A DNA stretch of 64,000 bases, taken from contig CM071568.1 of the NCBI GenBank assembly GCA_036426205.1, positions 116,124,626 through 116,188,625 on the forward strand, written 5' to 3'. The notes below the pieces were generated by a model, which was given only the letters and a program-made list of their open reading frames with translations, did not search any database and had not been told where the DNA came from. Origin of the DNA: Ascaphus truei (taxonomy: Eukaryota > Chordata > Amphibia > Anura > Ascaphidae). This document shows positions 43,341 to 55,072 of the stretch, in pieces (position 1 is the first letter of the stretch; each line of letters begins with the position of its first letter). Made by a program: the position numbers and the translations under genes.

Positions 43341-45747
43341 CTGGGTATGTTTGATTGTGTCAAGAAACTGTGTGAAAGAAGCAGAGCACTACAAGTGGAA
43401 TGAGTGAAAGAAGGTACAGAGAAGTGCGCTCTCATAAAAAATGAAAAATGTATTGGGTCATATTAAAAACAGAGGTATTCAACCCACCTACGCGTTTCAT
43501 GCCGTAGCGCTTTATGAAGGTGCACATACAAATGTACCAGAGTCTATTTAAAAGCTCCCACCAGCTGATGTCACCAATCCATCCTAAGCAGGTGGAAACC
43601 CCTGGTGATGCAGGGCATGTGATATCAGCGCGCCAGAGCGTCCCATCTGAATATCAAAACTTTATTGTACAATAACAAACTCCTGAGTACAAGATACAAA
43701 AATACCCTCAAATAGAAATCAAAGGGCTAAAGAACACTTAAAACATGTGAAAAAGTACAATTGCAACAATATATGTATTATATACACCTCCACGGGCAAA
43801 CAGGAGATTAACCCCATCTAGCCCATTTTAAAGCACTGAAGAGAATGGAACCATAAACAAGTATATTCAATATATTCAATGTATACTGCTAAGATAGAAT
43901 CTATATGTTGTATAAAAATTCCATAATTATAACCATAATAAATCATAAGGACAAATTACAATAAATATATATCATGACATGTCAATATATACTAATAAAA
44001 CTAATAGGCAAACATTTGGCATTCAGGTACTAGACAATTAAGGAGAACAAACAGTAATTATCCCTTCGCTCCACATACTACTAGAAAATCTCTATACAGT
44101 AAGTCCCCTGCACACCACATGCTAATATATCTAGCCGGTCTACACCATCAGATACTAATATGATGTAAGATTATGTACGGCTGTGTGTAAAGAGGTTAAT
44201 GGCTTGTAACACCATAATATAGTATCAGTTTAGCTTCTAGCTACACATTACGCTACCCTACTTTCTTACCTGGAATAAACTATGCAATCAGCATATAATG
44301 CTAATCCAGTTAGACTGTCGGGAAAAGAGGTGAGTGGTTCGTAACACCACATAAATAACCCTGTTCACGGCAGGATTATATGATTATATTGCTCAGCTTG
44401 CATTTGTGTGTCTTATAGGGGGGACAAGGGTCAAGGGAAGTACCTTGAGGTTCCTTTGGACCCAAGGGAACGGGTCAGAAGAAAGGGTTTCTACCCTGAA
44501 ACGTTGCCCCTCTTATCCTACCCCAGTGTCTTTATATGTTTATCTGTTTTCTTTTCCCATACCCTCATTTGTATTCCACACTTCCCTTCCCTCTATATCT
44601 CCCCCCCCCCCACTTGTGTGATACTCAGAGCTGTATACTTTGCATAAGCAGTCAGTTAGCATTTCCAATTTTGTGTATCCATTTATTATTCACGTTATAA
44701 AATTTGTGGCTTATCCTGAGACTCTACATTTTTCCATTTATCTATGTGTGCTGGAGCCAACTTTGGGGTTTCTATGATTTATATTGGGGTTGTTTGGGCC
44801 CACTTCGCTCCGTGGACCCTGTACATGATCACTATATTTTCGGTTTAGAGTGCTGTCCATCAGTGTGTTTTTAAAATAACCCTATGTGTTTCATGTTAGA
44901 GGAATCCCTATTTATATTGTTTTAAGGGAAATTTGGGATACTAATACAATGGTCAGTAACCACTTACCTGCCATGCTCCAAGCTCCAAAAAGCAGGTTCA
45001 GACTTTTCTTTTAAACAGAGTTCCTTTTGCTCACAGAGTTACTTCTGTCAGCTACATAGTTATAAGACAAATGCTATTTAGATGTGGGGATGCATGGAAT
45101 AATCCAATTACTGCTCTCAAAGTACACATATTGAGAAATGCTAAACTGCATATATATCACTTTGTTCCCCTTATTAAACAAGTGTTATCCAATCTGCACC
45201 TCTGTGTGATTATCTCCCAATATATCTGCATAGATTCTTTGCATAATATCTGTTAAAAGATCAGATTACATCAGAATCGTGATGTTCTATATATCTTCAT
45301 ATTTACCTTTTGAATTTAGACCATCAGGTGATGAACATATTATCTATACAAGGTACTTGCTTAGGGTATGCATTGAAGTATAACAACACCTGGCGACGAC
45401 ATACATCACTGCAAGCATATAGTCATCACGGGAATTAACGCATTACTACAACTAATTTCTAATCATATGAGAGATATTTAGTCCAAACGGGTGACTAACC
45501 TTCAATGATTAGGTAGCCATAAATTTATAGTGATTACTTAGCTATATCACATATTTGTAACCTTAGTTAGTTGTTTGTCCTTTATATGTATCACCTTATT
45601 TTATTATAATTAATGAATTAAAGATTTGATTTTAGTATTTACAACTTATCATTGTCCATTCAGGGTCTTTTGAGTGCTCTACCATGCCGGGTTCTTTTTC
45701 TTGAGTTTAGCATATACTAATAATACACATAAACATTAAGACATGTA
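43341..45747. other. Non-coding sequence with PLE-repeat-like motifs
   Basis: Two motifs of the GAAACG kind occur. On the minus strand near 43470-43515, CACCT...AGGTG could close around ATGAAACGCGTA. On the + strand near 44478-44512, CAGAAGAAAGGG...CCCTGAAACGTTG forms a stem AGGGT/ACCCT. These suggest remnants of PLE terminal repeats, but no PLE protein is visible beside them. Confidence 0.4.
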
Positions 45748-45991
45748 CTGCTGCCGCCAGCTTAATTCTAACAGTTACCCGTAATTTTACGGGGCTTTTT
45801 CGGCTGGTGCCGAACTTGGCCGCGCGCCAGCCGCATCTTGCGGCCGCACGCGGCCCGTTTCCCCATTCAGCGCTAATGCGCTGAACAATGGGAAGCGCCT
45901 GCGCACCAGGAAAAAAAAAACGGCCGCGTCTGCACGGGGTTTTAAATTACCCGCGGTGCAGGCCGCCTGAGAATTACTTTAGCCGCCACTG
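45748..45991. mobile_element. Second TA-flanked GC-rich MITE family
   Basis: 244 bp between TA dinucleotides (45746-45747, 45992-45993), starting CTGCTGCCGCC and ending AGCCGCCACTG. The terminal inverted repeats are imperfect and continue to AATTCT on both sides. Its ends resemble those of the 360-bp family (CTGCTGCGG and CCAGTG), although the interior differs. Confidence 0.65.
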
Positions 45992-46169
45992 TATATGATA
46001 CACCCTGCTATATTCCGTTGGGTCTAGCATTGAAAATCCTGGTAATAGCAGGCAGTGTTAGAGTTAAACCCTTAGCACTTGGCCCTGCATGTGAGTTAAT
46101 TCCTTGTAGAGTTACTTTGTTGCACATGCCTGAAAAGGGTTGGAGTCACATGCAAGGGTGAGGGATTGC

Positions 46170-46421
46170 TACAGTAGGGCCTGCCCAGTTACGAAACACA
46201 GGACCTACCAGGACCTACCAGTGGCGAAACATGTTAATGTAGCCCATGATGGCAACCTGACATCATTAACTTTTTGTGGTATCGAACATGTGAGATGGGG
46301 ACAAAGGAAGGGTGACTGGGACCGACACTTAATGCAAGTTGAATGCAGGTGGATATATACTCTGAAAACCCTATACCCAGATGGCCTAAATGAGGGGTTC
46401 ATTTATACTCCCTTCTTATGA
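46170..46421 (+). pseudogene. PLE GIY-YIG C-terminus, second lineage
   Basis: Encodes DLPVAKHVNVAHDGN, LTSLTFCGIEHVRWGQRKGD, WDRHLMQVECRWIYTLKTL and GLNEGFIYTPFL followed by a stop at 46419-46421. This matches the end of the GIY-YIG domain of Penelope-like elements, in which the Glu of VECRWIY corresponds to a conserved catalytic-region Glu. It is clearly different from the sequence at 29868-32032, so two PLE lineages are present. The GIY-YIG core upstream is not readable. A hammerhead-like motif follows 578 bp downstream. Confidence 0.75.
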
Positions 46422-46998
46422 ACCCCTCTTTGTACATGGTGAACAGTAACTCTATCTATTCACACCTGAGTGTGAACAGCCCGTTATATGGGATCCAGGG
46501 ATTTATTTTTTAACGGAGTCATATACTCTTTTGGAATCATATTGACTCTTAGAGGTGGTTCCATGTAAGGGTTCACATTCCTACACTGTTTATCTATACT
46601 CCACCTCTTAGTATGGCTCTGCATGATCCAGCACCTTTTTAATTACACATCCCACACTTCCTCCAATCATGCTCGCATATAAACTGACACAAGAAGTTCA
46701 CATTTGGATTATCATGTTGTTTATTTATGTCAGATATTATGTGCAAGGTACCTGGGGGTCTGTTGTAACATTTTCCCATGTTATTCACCTTTAATTATAG
46801 AATTCGCAGCGACTTGCAAATTCCAAACAGTGCAGCAAAACTTTGAAGTTTGTTGAAACCTCCCTGTGAGGATCGTAATATATAAAGTCTCCGTAATAGG
46901 AGGCTCATAAGGAGTTAATCATCAGGGACCTGCCCACTTCTCATTACGAGAATGGGTATTTAAGGAACCAGTGGAGTAGGTTTCTTACCACTCCTGCC

Positions 46999-47036
46999 CT
47001 GACGAAGCGTAGTCTCCTATGCGAAACGGCCCGTCG
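46999..47036 (+). ncRNA. Hammerhead-ribozyme-like motif downstream of PLE
   Basis: CTGACGA, a 6-bp stem GCGTAG/CTATGC (one G-U), GAAA, then ACG-GCC-CGT as a 3-bp stem III, and C as the nucleotide before the predicted cut, followed by GG, which can pair with the CC before CTGACGA. This is the best hammerhead candidate in the window. As in the other copies, one unpaired A sits between CTGACGA and stem II. A TATA-like GGGTATTTAAGG lies just upstream at about 46952. Confidence 0.45.
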
Positions 47037-48251
47037 GTTTTATGTGACGTCATTCCTCTGACGTCGGTGGTGGTGACCAGCATGATGTTAGGAGCTCCGG
47101 TGTACCATGTAACCTGACATCCACTCGGCGGATCGGGTAGTATTAGATATTGACTCTGACTTACCTGTTTTCTTGCCTGTCGTATTGCCTGACATGCAGT
47201 GTTTGCAGAGCTTAAATCACAGCATCTGCGGTTGGTTATCGATGGGAGAAGCTCCCTATTATGGGGGTAAACGACATACCTTGATTTATGCGTTCAAAAC
47301 GCCTTTCATGAACATCAGAGTTACCCATTGATACCTGGTATATTACTATATGCTACATTTGCCTCAACTTTGGATACTACTAGCAACACTATATACTATT
47401 AGTGTCACATTGCGCTTAGTATTTCCAGCTGATCGCAGCATTCTGAATGTACACTCTGTCAGTCTTGTGGCTAATTTAGCCCAGTATCAGGTATTACATT
47501 AAGTGTTATACAATATATGAAGGGTTTGGCATTTTGTTGCCCTCTACGTATAATATACCTGATATATATGAGACAATTTCTTCTGTTCTGGTCACCACCT
47601 ACCATATTTTTAAACACACTTGCTTTTTTTACCCCACACTCCCTGATGTTGTTCCCTTTTTGTATATAATAAAACTTTTTTGTTTTGCGTTGTGTAGCAC
47701 TGGGCTATTGGTCTGGGACATATTGTGTAGTCCCTTTAATGTTTATTATCTCTTGAGTGCAATTTTGAGTTTCTTGTCCCACTGGGGGCTCATACCCCAG
47801 TTGAATTGTTGTGTTTATGCTAGTTTTACCCTATGCACTATGAGATAACTATACTATAACCAGAATAGTTTGGAGAGCGATAAGCAATTGTGTGTTTATA
47901 AGTCAACATGGTTCACCCCTTTTTTAAGGCTTGTCTCCCTCATAGTCACTCCTCTTCCACAGCCATTATCATTTCCTGCTCTCATATCCATTACGGTAAC
48001 ATGTCCAGAGCACACTGTAGAGGAACCAGCCAGGGTGATTGTTTTAGAGATCATCACACAGAGGGTTACATGTAGATACAGTACCAATATAAGGGCATTT
48101 ACATCATCCAGTGGGGTTAGCAAAGAAATTCAGCCTTGCATATTACCTTTAGCATGGGGAGATACTGCAGACGGAGAGACTGTTGCACATGGGGACACAG
48201 ACTATTGTGCAGCGCATAAAGAAGGTTAATATCAGTTTCTTTCCCCAGCAA
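47037..48251. other. Unassigned non-coding sequence
   Basis: Probably includes the rest of the PLE terminal repeat. No supported ORF. Confidence 0.4.
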
Positions 48252-48341
48252 ATGGCCCATAAAGCAAAGGATTAATGCTGCGGGGTCCCCTTCAAAAGCA
48301 TGGACCCTCACAGTGTTAATCCTTCTGGGGCACAAGGCCAT
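48252..48341. repeat. Short hairpin repeat (ATGGCC...GGCCAT)
   Basis: Arms include GGATTAATGCTGCGGGGTCC and GGACCCTCACAGTGTTAATCC, imperfectly complementary. It is related to 54842-55072 and to the half-copy at 23478. Confidence 0.6.
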
Positions 48342-48414
48342 GATCGGGCCCTGGTTTTCTGCATTTTTGTCCATGCCCACAAGAACAATAAGTTTTGTTA
48401 CATATGTACAGTAC

Positions 48415-48565
48415 CATTTCGATTGGGAGCACTTCAGGGCAGGAACTCCTTTTCCTAATGTCTACTTTAATGTTTGAAGCACTTATTCCTATTATGTCAT
48501 TTGTATTACTGCTGTAAAGTGCTATGTACATTGATCACGCTATACAAATAACAATATACATGCAT
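48415..48565 (+). repeat. L2/CR1-like tail or derived SINE
   Basis: GATTGGGAGCACTTCAGGGC, then TGTAAAGTGCTATGTAC and CGCTATACAAATAA, the same pattern as 18768-18885. Confidence 0.5.
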
Positions 48566-49144
48566 ATTACATGGCTGGAAAGCTCATGCATTGTGTCTGT
48601 CCCATTTTTTCCTACTTTCAGTTTACTGTGAGATAATACATGTAATTTAACAAGTATTACAAGATTTTAAATCTAAATGTATAGGACAAAATGGATGCTG
48701 TGACCAGAAATACAAGAATAGCTACGTATTTGATCATTATTAATTTTAGGAGTAACTAACTAATACAATAGTAACTGAATATAAACACACTGAAATAAAT
48801 AATCAGAAATTTGCACTGCCTAAATGTTCTTGAAGAATATATTTTAGCAGTCTCTAAAGTAAAAGGTCAGATATCAAATTAACATTTTCTCTTTTTTTCC
48901 TAAACAACAATAAGTGCACGTCTATCAAAAAAAAAACAAGCTGACATCTCTAGCAAATACACATGTCTGAATGAGTGAGCAGCTGTCAAAGTACCACCTT
49001 GTCAAGAGGAGAACAAGTTTACTAAAGAGGACACACATACCGTGCATAAATACCCTTGAAAATGTATAAAGGGCTACATGTAAAGATAACAGCATTTATA
49101 ATACTAACAAGACTGGTATCTAAGATTCAACAACAACATCTCTG
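48566..49144. other. AT-rich non-coding sequence
   Basis: Nothing recognised. Confidence 0.4.
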
Positions 49145-49196
<52 letters not shown>

Positions 49197-49197
49197 G
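49145..49197. repeat. (GATA)n microsatellite
   Basis: About 13 uninterrupted copies of GATA/ATAG. The following stretch to 49480 shows nothing else. Confidence 0.95.
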
Positions 49198-49479
49198 ACA
49201 CTAATCTAAACAAAATATGTACTATAAAATAAAATTCAGTGTAACATTTTATTTCAGTTCATATTGAAGAACTTGGTATGAAAAGGCAAATGGGTAGTTT
49301 TATTTCTAAGACTCTGTACAATTGAATGCAGTGTGGAAGTCTTTACATAGATCAATAAATATTGCAGTAAAAAAAATCCATAAGAATATTGGCCATTGCA
49401 TACAAAGGAACATAGAATTCTGCAGGTGATAAAATATGACACACAACACATTTAACTACATATAAAATCCTTAGTAGAT

Positions 49480-51130
49480 TAGTCAGGGCCACCAACAGAA
49501 ATCATGGGGCCCAGGACAAATGAAAGGAGCAGCCCCCCCCCCCCCCCAACCCATAGCGCACCTACCACGAAAAATGTTTTTTGAGCGCGCAACTTTTACT
49601 TAACTGTGTTCTTTTTATTGTAATACGGAAAAAAACCATTACAGTGCAATCTGTTTATTTTAAGAAAAGACAAAGATACCCAATGCTACATCCAAGGTGA
49701 CAAAAGGCCTGGGGAGTTTCAGTATGCGCCTAGGGCGGGGGGCGGGGGTTAAGTAATGGCCTGGAGGGTTTAAGTATGGACCTAAGGGGTAAAGTACAGT
49801 ATTGGACTAAAATGAATGATAGTACCTCTCTTCAACCAGTCCACGATGGGGGCCTTCGATCAGTAAGTGAGCGTCTTTCAACCGGCCCGTGGGGGGGGGG
49901 GGTCTTTCACCAGCATGGAGGGGGAAGCCTTCAACCGGACCACGGGGGGGTCTTCAATCAGCCCATTCTTTAACCTGCCATGGGAGCCTTCAAACGGCCA
50001 GGAAGGGGGGGAGCCTTCAACCAGCCGGAGTGGGGGGAGGGGGGGCTTCAACAGGCAGGCGATGGGGCTAGTTTTGGAGGGGAGATGGAAGGCACATGGG
50101 TGGATGACTGACTGCCTGGGTGGGTGACTGACTGCCTGGGTGGGTGACTTACTGACTGCCTGGGTGTGTGAGTGACTGACTGTGTGGGTGGCAGAGTGAC
50201 TGGGTGGGTGACTGACTGACTGACTGACTGACTGGGTGGGTGACTGCCTGGGTAACTGACTGGGTGGGTGACTGACTGACTGCCTGGGTGGGTGACTGAA
50301 TGGATGGGTGGGTGACTGACTGCCTGGGTGTGTAACTGACTGGGTGGGTTACTGACTGGGTGGGTGACAGACTGACTGACTGGGTGGGTGACTGACTTGA
50401 CTGACTGACTGGGTGGGTGACTGACTGACTGGGTGGGTGACTGACTTACTGGGTGGGTGACTGACTGGGTGGGTGACTGATTGACAGCGTGGGTGGGTGA
50501 CTGACTGTCTGGGTGGGTGGCTGACTGCCTGGGTGGGTGGATGGTTGACTGACGGTCTTGGGTGACTGACTGACTGGGTTGACTGACTGGGTGGGTGGGT
50601 GACTGGCTGGGTGGGTGGCTGACTGACTGGGTGGGTTGGTGAGTGACTGACTGCCTCGACTGACTGACTGCCTGGGTGGGTGACTGCCTGCCTGGGTGAG
50701 TGACTGACCTTGACCAGGTGGGTGCCGCTTCTTTGCCTCACTTCCCCCCCTGCCCCCGATCCCCGCGGCTGCTGCCTGGGGTAGGAGGTAGGCTCGGGGG
50801 CGTGGGATGTAGGCTGGGGGGGAGACACTGGCGGGCTGATTTCCACAGGAGCATCTAGTTTCCCCCCCAGCATAATCTAGTTCCCCCTGGCCCCTTGTCC
50901 CTTGTCCCAGTGGCTGCTTCCCAGGCCAGGAGGCTGGCGGGGGGGAGCTGGGTTGGCGGGCGTGCCACGGCACTTCCCCTCCTTCCCACATTGGGAGCGG
51001 GTCCACGTGGTTGCTGCTTCCTGGGGCGGGAGGAACAAGGCTCAACACCCTGTGCATGCACGCCGAGACTTTTTTTTTTAAACACTGGCACGGTCATGCA
51101 GGGGGCCCGGGCAGCCGGACCCTCTGACTC
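49480..51130. repeat. G-rich low-complexity block with a degenerate minisatellite
   Basis: Starts near GGGCCACCAACAGAAATC with C- and G-runs. From 50090 to 50710 it is a degenerate tandem array of GACTGACTGGGTGGGT-type units. From 50740 to 51130 it is GC-rich with GGGCCCGGG motifs. The long Ser/Pro/Gln-rich ORFs on the minus strand here are by-products of the repeat. The G-runs could form quadruplexes; this is inference. Confidence 0.75.
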
Positions 51131-51574
51131 ACTGGGCCCGGGACATCAACCCCAGCAGACCCACCTGTTGGCGGGCCTAAGCTTAGTGGTTAGCTATTAT
51201 GGTCAGCTGACCACTACAGGCGATAAAGTGGTTAATACAGAATAAAAAATACAATACACACCCTTCTTGGCTACCTTAGTGGCAAGTAAGTTATTACCAT
51301 GCAATACTTTACTAACTGCTAAGGCATAAAAAAGGGAGTTAACCCCCACCACTTACCTTAGTGACCTAACAACCCTCCCTGGGAAAACTGTCCCCAATAC
51401 CTACTCCCCTACCGCTAACCCTCCCAACAAACCTATTCCCCCCACCACCCCTCCCCACCCCATTGTGTATGGCAAATAGCCATATTAGCAAAATATGGCT
51501 GTTAGGACTTGAGGCCACTACAATAAAAATAATAACACAATAAAAAAAAAAACCTGTCAACATTAATAATAAAA
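51131..51574. other. Non-coding, C-rich on one strand
   Basis: C-rich run near 51370-51470, then A-rich. No gene. Confidence 0.4.
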
Positions 51575-52060
51575 TTATTACACAATATAAACAAACACAC
51601 TGAAAAACAGGGGAGGAAATGCCCACAAAGACACCTCTTATTGTGTGCGCGCTTAAATTAAACTTGTTTATATAGTGTGGTCTAAAGACATGTATCCTTT
51701 GTGGATTTAATTAGTGAAGAAACTTAAAACATAACATTTATTCTGATATAAATTAATGTATCAAAAAAATTGCTAAAAACTTAATTACTACAGTATATTG
51801 GTTACCGATACCAAATATCAACCTTCCCTCGCCCTATAGATTTTTTGATACATTCACTTTATTTATATCAGAATAAACGTTATGTTTTAAGTTTCTTTAC
51901 TAATTACATCCACAAAGGATACATGTATATAGACCACCCAGTATCAACCATTTTAATTTAAGTGTGCACAGAATAAGAGTTATCTTTCGGGGCTTCTCCT
52001 CTCCTGTTTTGCAGTATATTCAAGATCTACACATTTGTGTAGCTTTTGTGTAATAAAGCC
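51575..52060. mobile_element. Fold-back (hairpin) element
   Basis: Long imperfect inverted repeat with arms of about 200 bp around a ~70-bp loop near 51780-51840. The arms share ACCTCTTATTGTGTGC / GCACAGAATAAGAGT, ATGTATCCTTTGTGGAT / ATCCACAAAGGATACAT, and AAACATAACATTTATTCTGA / TCAGAATAAACGTTATG. No ORF. It resembles a hairpin MITE. Confidence 0.7.
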
Positions 52061-52860
52061 TTGTGCGGTTACCTGTCTACGAATCTTAGAAACAAATACA
52101 TTTCAAATATGAACCCATTGATTGTCACTGTGGCTACCTAGGTCCTCCCAATGGGAGCCTACAGTAGATAGACACATTAGCAATCAATGAAGACAGTAAT
52201 AAAAATTGGTAACACCACAACCTGGATGAAGGCTGTCCTCATCTTCTGGGATATACAGTAGAACCCTAGAACCAATCCGAAAAAGAATCCAAAAAGGGCC
52301 AGATGGCAACAAAAACAAAAATAAAAAATTCAATGGACCGATCGCCTTGAAAAAAATACAAATGAAAAAACAAAAAAACATCAAAATCAATCCATGACCC
52401 GATGGCCCAAAATAGCCATTAAAAAATCAATTCAGACCAAATGGCCTATTTGTAATCCACGTGGAATGGCCTTTTTTTTTTATTCCATGGTCCTCACCCA
52501 TGGCCTGTGACAAGGGATCCTCAATTTGACAATGTTATGGATACTCAGTGGATAGAACAATCTGTATATACTGTAGTTAATTCTCATCTTCTTAGAAGAA
52601 GTCTTGTGTGAAAAATTGAACAAATTGAATAGACCAGAAGCATATTTTTGACTGGAGAATAGAGAATTTTAGAAAGGCTGAATTAATAATTTAATTGACA
52701 TGACAAGATAAAATATTTTGCAATTCAACTTCCTTTCGCAGTTTTAGGTACCTACTGTGTATAATTTTTACTCTGAATTAATGCAGTTACCCATCTATAT
52801 CTATAAGTCTGAAATAATGTTTGTGTGTGTATTTCTTCCCACTGTGTGATTGGCCCTGAG
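52061..52860. other. Non-coding, AT-rich
   Basis: Contains CCCATTGATTGTCACTGTGG at about 52113, followed by CCTA..TCCTCCCAATGGGAGCC, a block that recurs at about 61213. Nothing else is recognised. Confidence 0.45.
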
Positions 52861-53629
52861 TTCCCCCTGTGTCATTGGCCACGGACGAACACCCTGCCCC
52901 CCTCACCCCACCCCTCACATTGCACCTCTTGCCCTCACTTGGATTTGGAACCTCACTTAGCAGGACCATCCACACCACTACCACCCGCCAATCCTCGGCG
53001 CCGGCCTCACCTCTCCCCCACCACCAACCCCCCTCCCCCCGGTCACATCACTCTGTGTCCCTGTCTCCCGCTGAGTCCCCCTGCCCACGGGTATCACCTC
53101 CACCTGTCCCCCCCCTGGGTAGCGCAACCCCATGCCCCCCAGGTGTCACCCCCCCCACTGCCGGTCCACCCAGACTCTGCCACCCACCCCTTTCCCCGGT
53201 GCCCCCCTGTCACATGCGCGTTGCACGTGTGCTCTGTCGTCCAGCGGCCTGCCGGTGCGCGCACGCTGCGGCTCCAGCCTGCGGCTGCTCCCGCTCATCG
53301 GGCACTTCAGCCTCCTCCCGATGCCGGCTCGCGCCCGCTCCGGGTTGCCGTGCGCTCGGTGGCCTGCGCTTCATGGTCCGCCCCCACACCCGGGACCGAC
53401 CGGTCAGAGCGCCCGGACAGGAGAGAGGCGCCTTCTGGACCGTGGGAGCTCGGAGACTGGACGGAGGTGGCTGGTGTCCGCTGGTGGGGGTAAGGGGCGG
53501 GTCCTCACTACAGTTGTTGTTGGTGCCCGAGGTCATTTGTGTGTGTATGTGTGTATGTGTGTGACACTGGGTGTATGTGTGTGACACTGTGTGTGACACT
53601 GTGTATGTGACACTGTGTGTGTGTGACAC

Positions 53630-53661
<32 letters not shown>

Positions 53662-53907
53662 TGTGTATGTGTGTGACACTGTGTGTGTGTGTGTGTATGT
53701 GTCTGACACTGTGTGTGTGTCTCACTTGGTTTGTGTGTGTGGCACTGTGTGTGTCTCACGGTGTTTGTGGCTGGTGTCCGCCGGTGGGGGGAAGGGGCGG
53801 GTCCTCACTGCAGTTGTTGTTGGTGCCCGAGGACATTTGTGTGTGTGTATGTGTGTATGTGTGTGACACTGTGTGTGTATGTGTGTGACACTGTGTGTGT
53901 ATGTGAC

Positions 53908-53967
<60 letters not shown>

Positions 53968-54300
53968 TGACACTGTGTGTGTGTGTGTGTATGTGTCTGA
54001 CACTATGTGTGTGTCTCACTGGGTTTGTGTGTGTGTCTCACGGTGTGTGCGCACTGTGTGCTGTGCGGGGGGTGAGGATCGGAGCAGCACAGGGGGGGGT
54101 TGAGGACTGGAGCAGCGCAGGGGGGGGGAGGACTGGAACAGCGCAGGGGGGGAGGACCAGACCTGCGCAGAGGGGGAGGAAGGATCACAGCTGCGCATGG
54201 GTGGGGGGAGGCGGAGAGAGATGAGGGGAACGGGGGGGGGGGCAGGTGGGGTTGCGAGAGGGAAGGAGCGGGAGGTTTTGGTCCCGGGCAGCGCCGGGTC
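52861..54300. repeat. C-rich tract, (GT)n / GTGTGACACT minisatellite and G-rich tract
   Basis: 52890-53200 is pyrimidine-rich. 53470-53560 and 53770-53850 are near-identical copies of one ~85-bp block (GGCTGGTGTCCG.. to ..GTGCCCGAGG), each followed by GT-rich repeats with interspersed GACACT. 54060-54250 is G-rich with GGAGCAGCGCAGGGG units. Six-frame ORFs (Pro-rich, CVCV, HTHT) are repeat artefacts. Confidence 0.85.
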
Positions 54301-54841
54301 TCTCAGCTAATCCACAATAAGAAGGTACATTATACAGTAACTAATTTTGAAATTCATGGTATAGCAAATGTTTAAAAAAAGCTAAACATTCGCATAGTAC
54401 AGTGCTTCATAATGTGATGTTTGTTTGTGAAATAAATAACTCTGTCAGGATTTTAAGATAATTGTAGTAGTTTAAATTGTTTTCAGATTACTCAAACATC
54501 AAAGGCTCTATATTTAAAAGCTTTTGTATTTTAAGTATAAGACATGCCTATCTGCAAGCACAGTGATATGATTTGAAAGGAAATGTTGGAAAATTTCCCT
54601 TTCTGGCACTTCTTTTGACATAGTAGTCACACTTGATATTTTTACCAAGCAAAGTATTTAGCTACACAGTTACAGTATTCTGCTTTAGAAAATGTGTGCT
54701 CCCCAACCTATCTATGGAATCTAAACTGTGTGATGTTTACATATCGAAAGAGCAAAACACAAGTCTTTATTATTATTAGAAACCATGGCTGTTTGGGAAA
54801 GTGTTTACTTATTTGGTAACTTTAAGACATTTAACTTACAC
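54301..54841. other. AT-rich non-coding sequence
   Basis: Nothing recognised. Confidence 0.4.
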
Positions 54842-55072
54842 AAGCCCCAGGTACATGCTGGGTACATGCTTCAACATTTCAGTTACATTTCTGCAGACAG
54901 ACTAATGGCCCGTCAGATCAATAGCGGGGTTCCCTGGCAGTCCCATTCAAACTGAATAGGACTACCAGGGACCCATGCTGTGTTACTCTGATGGGCCATT
55001 ACTCTCTGCAGAAATGTCACTGAAATGTTTGCAGCATGTACCCACCATATACCTGGTGATAGCCCCAGATTT
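54842..55072. mobile_element. Hairpin repeat (~230 bp)
   Basis: Two arms of ~110 bp around a small loop near 54953 (CAAACTGA). The arms share GGGTACATGC, TTTCTGCAGA, TAATGGCCC and GACTGCCAGGGAACCC-type blocks in inverted order. It is related to 48252-48341. It lies directly before the Tc1 sequence. Confidence 0.7.

Noticed and set aside
43470..43515. Hammerhead on the minus strand
   Set aside because: GAAACGCGTA and a closing CACCT/AGGTG pair are present, but the CUGANGA core reads TTCATAA, so it fails the core consensus. It was kept only as a PLE-repeat hint.
48117..48380. 87-residue ORF on the minus strand
   Set aside because: It crosses the hairpin repeat at 48252-48341 and has no recognisable domain.
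50349..51057. Ser/Pro/Gln-rich ORFs of 174 and 203 residues on the minus strand
   Set aside because: They arise from a degenerate GACTGACTGGGTGGGT-type minisatellite that stays open in several frames. There is no domain, and no start or splice context.
52825..53725. Overlapping ORFs of 150-231 residues, Pro-rich or His/Thr-rich
   Set aside because: They lie in a C-rich tract and GT repeats, with ORFs open on both strands at once, which is typical of low-complexity sequence.
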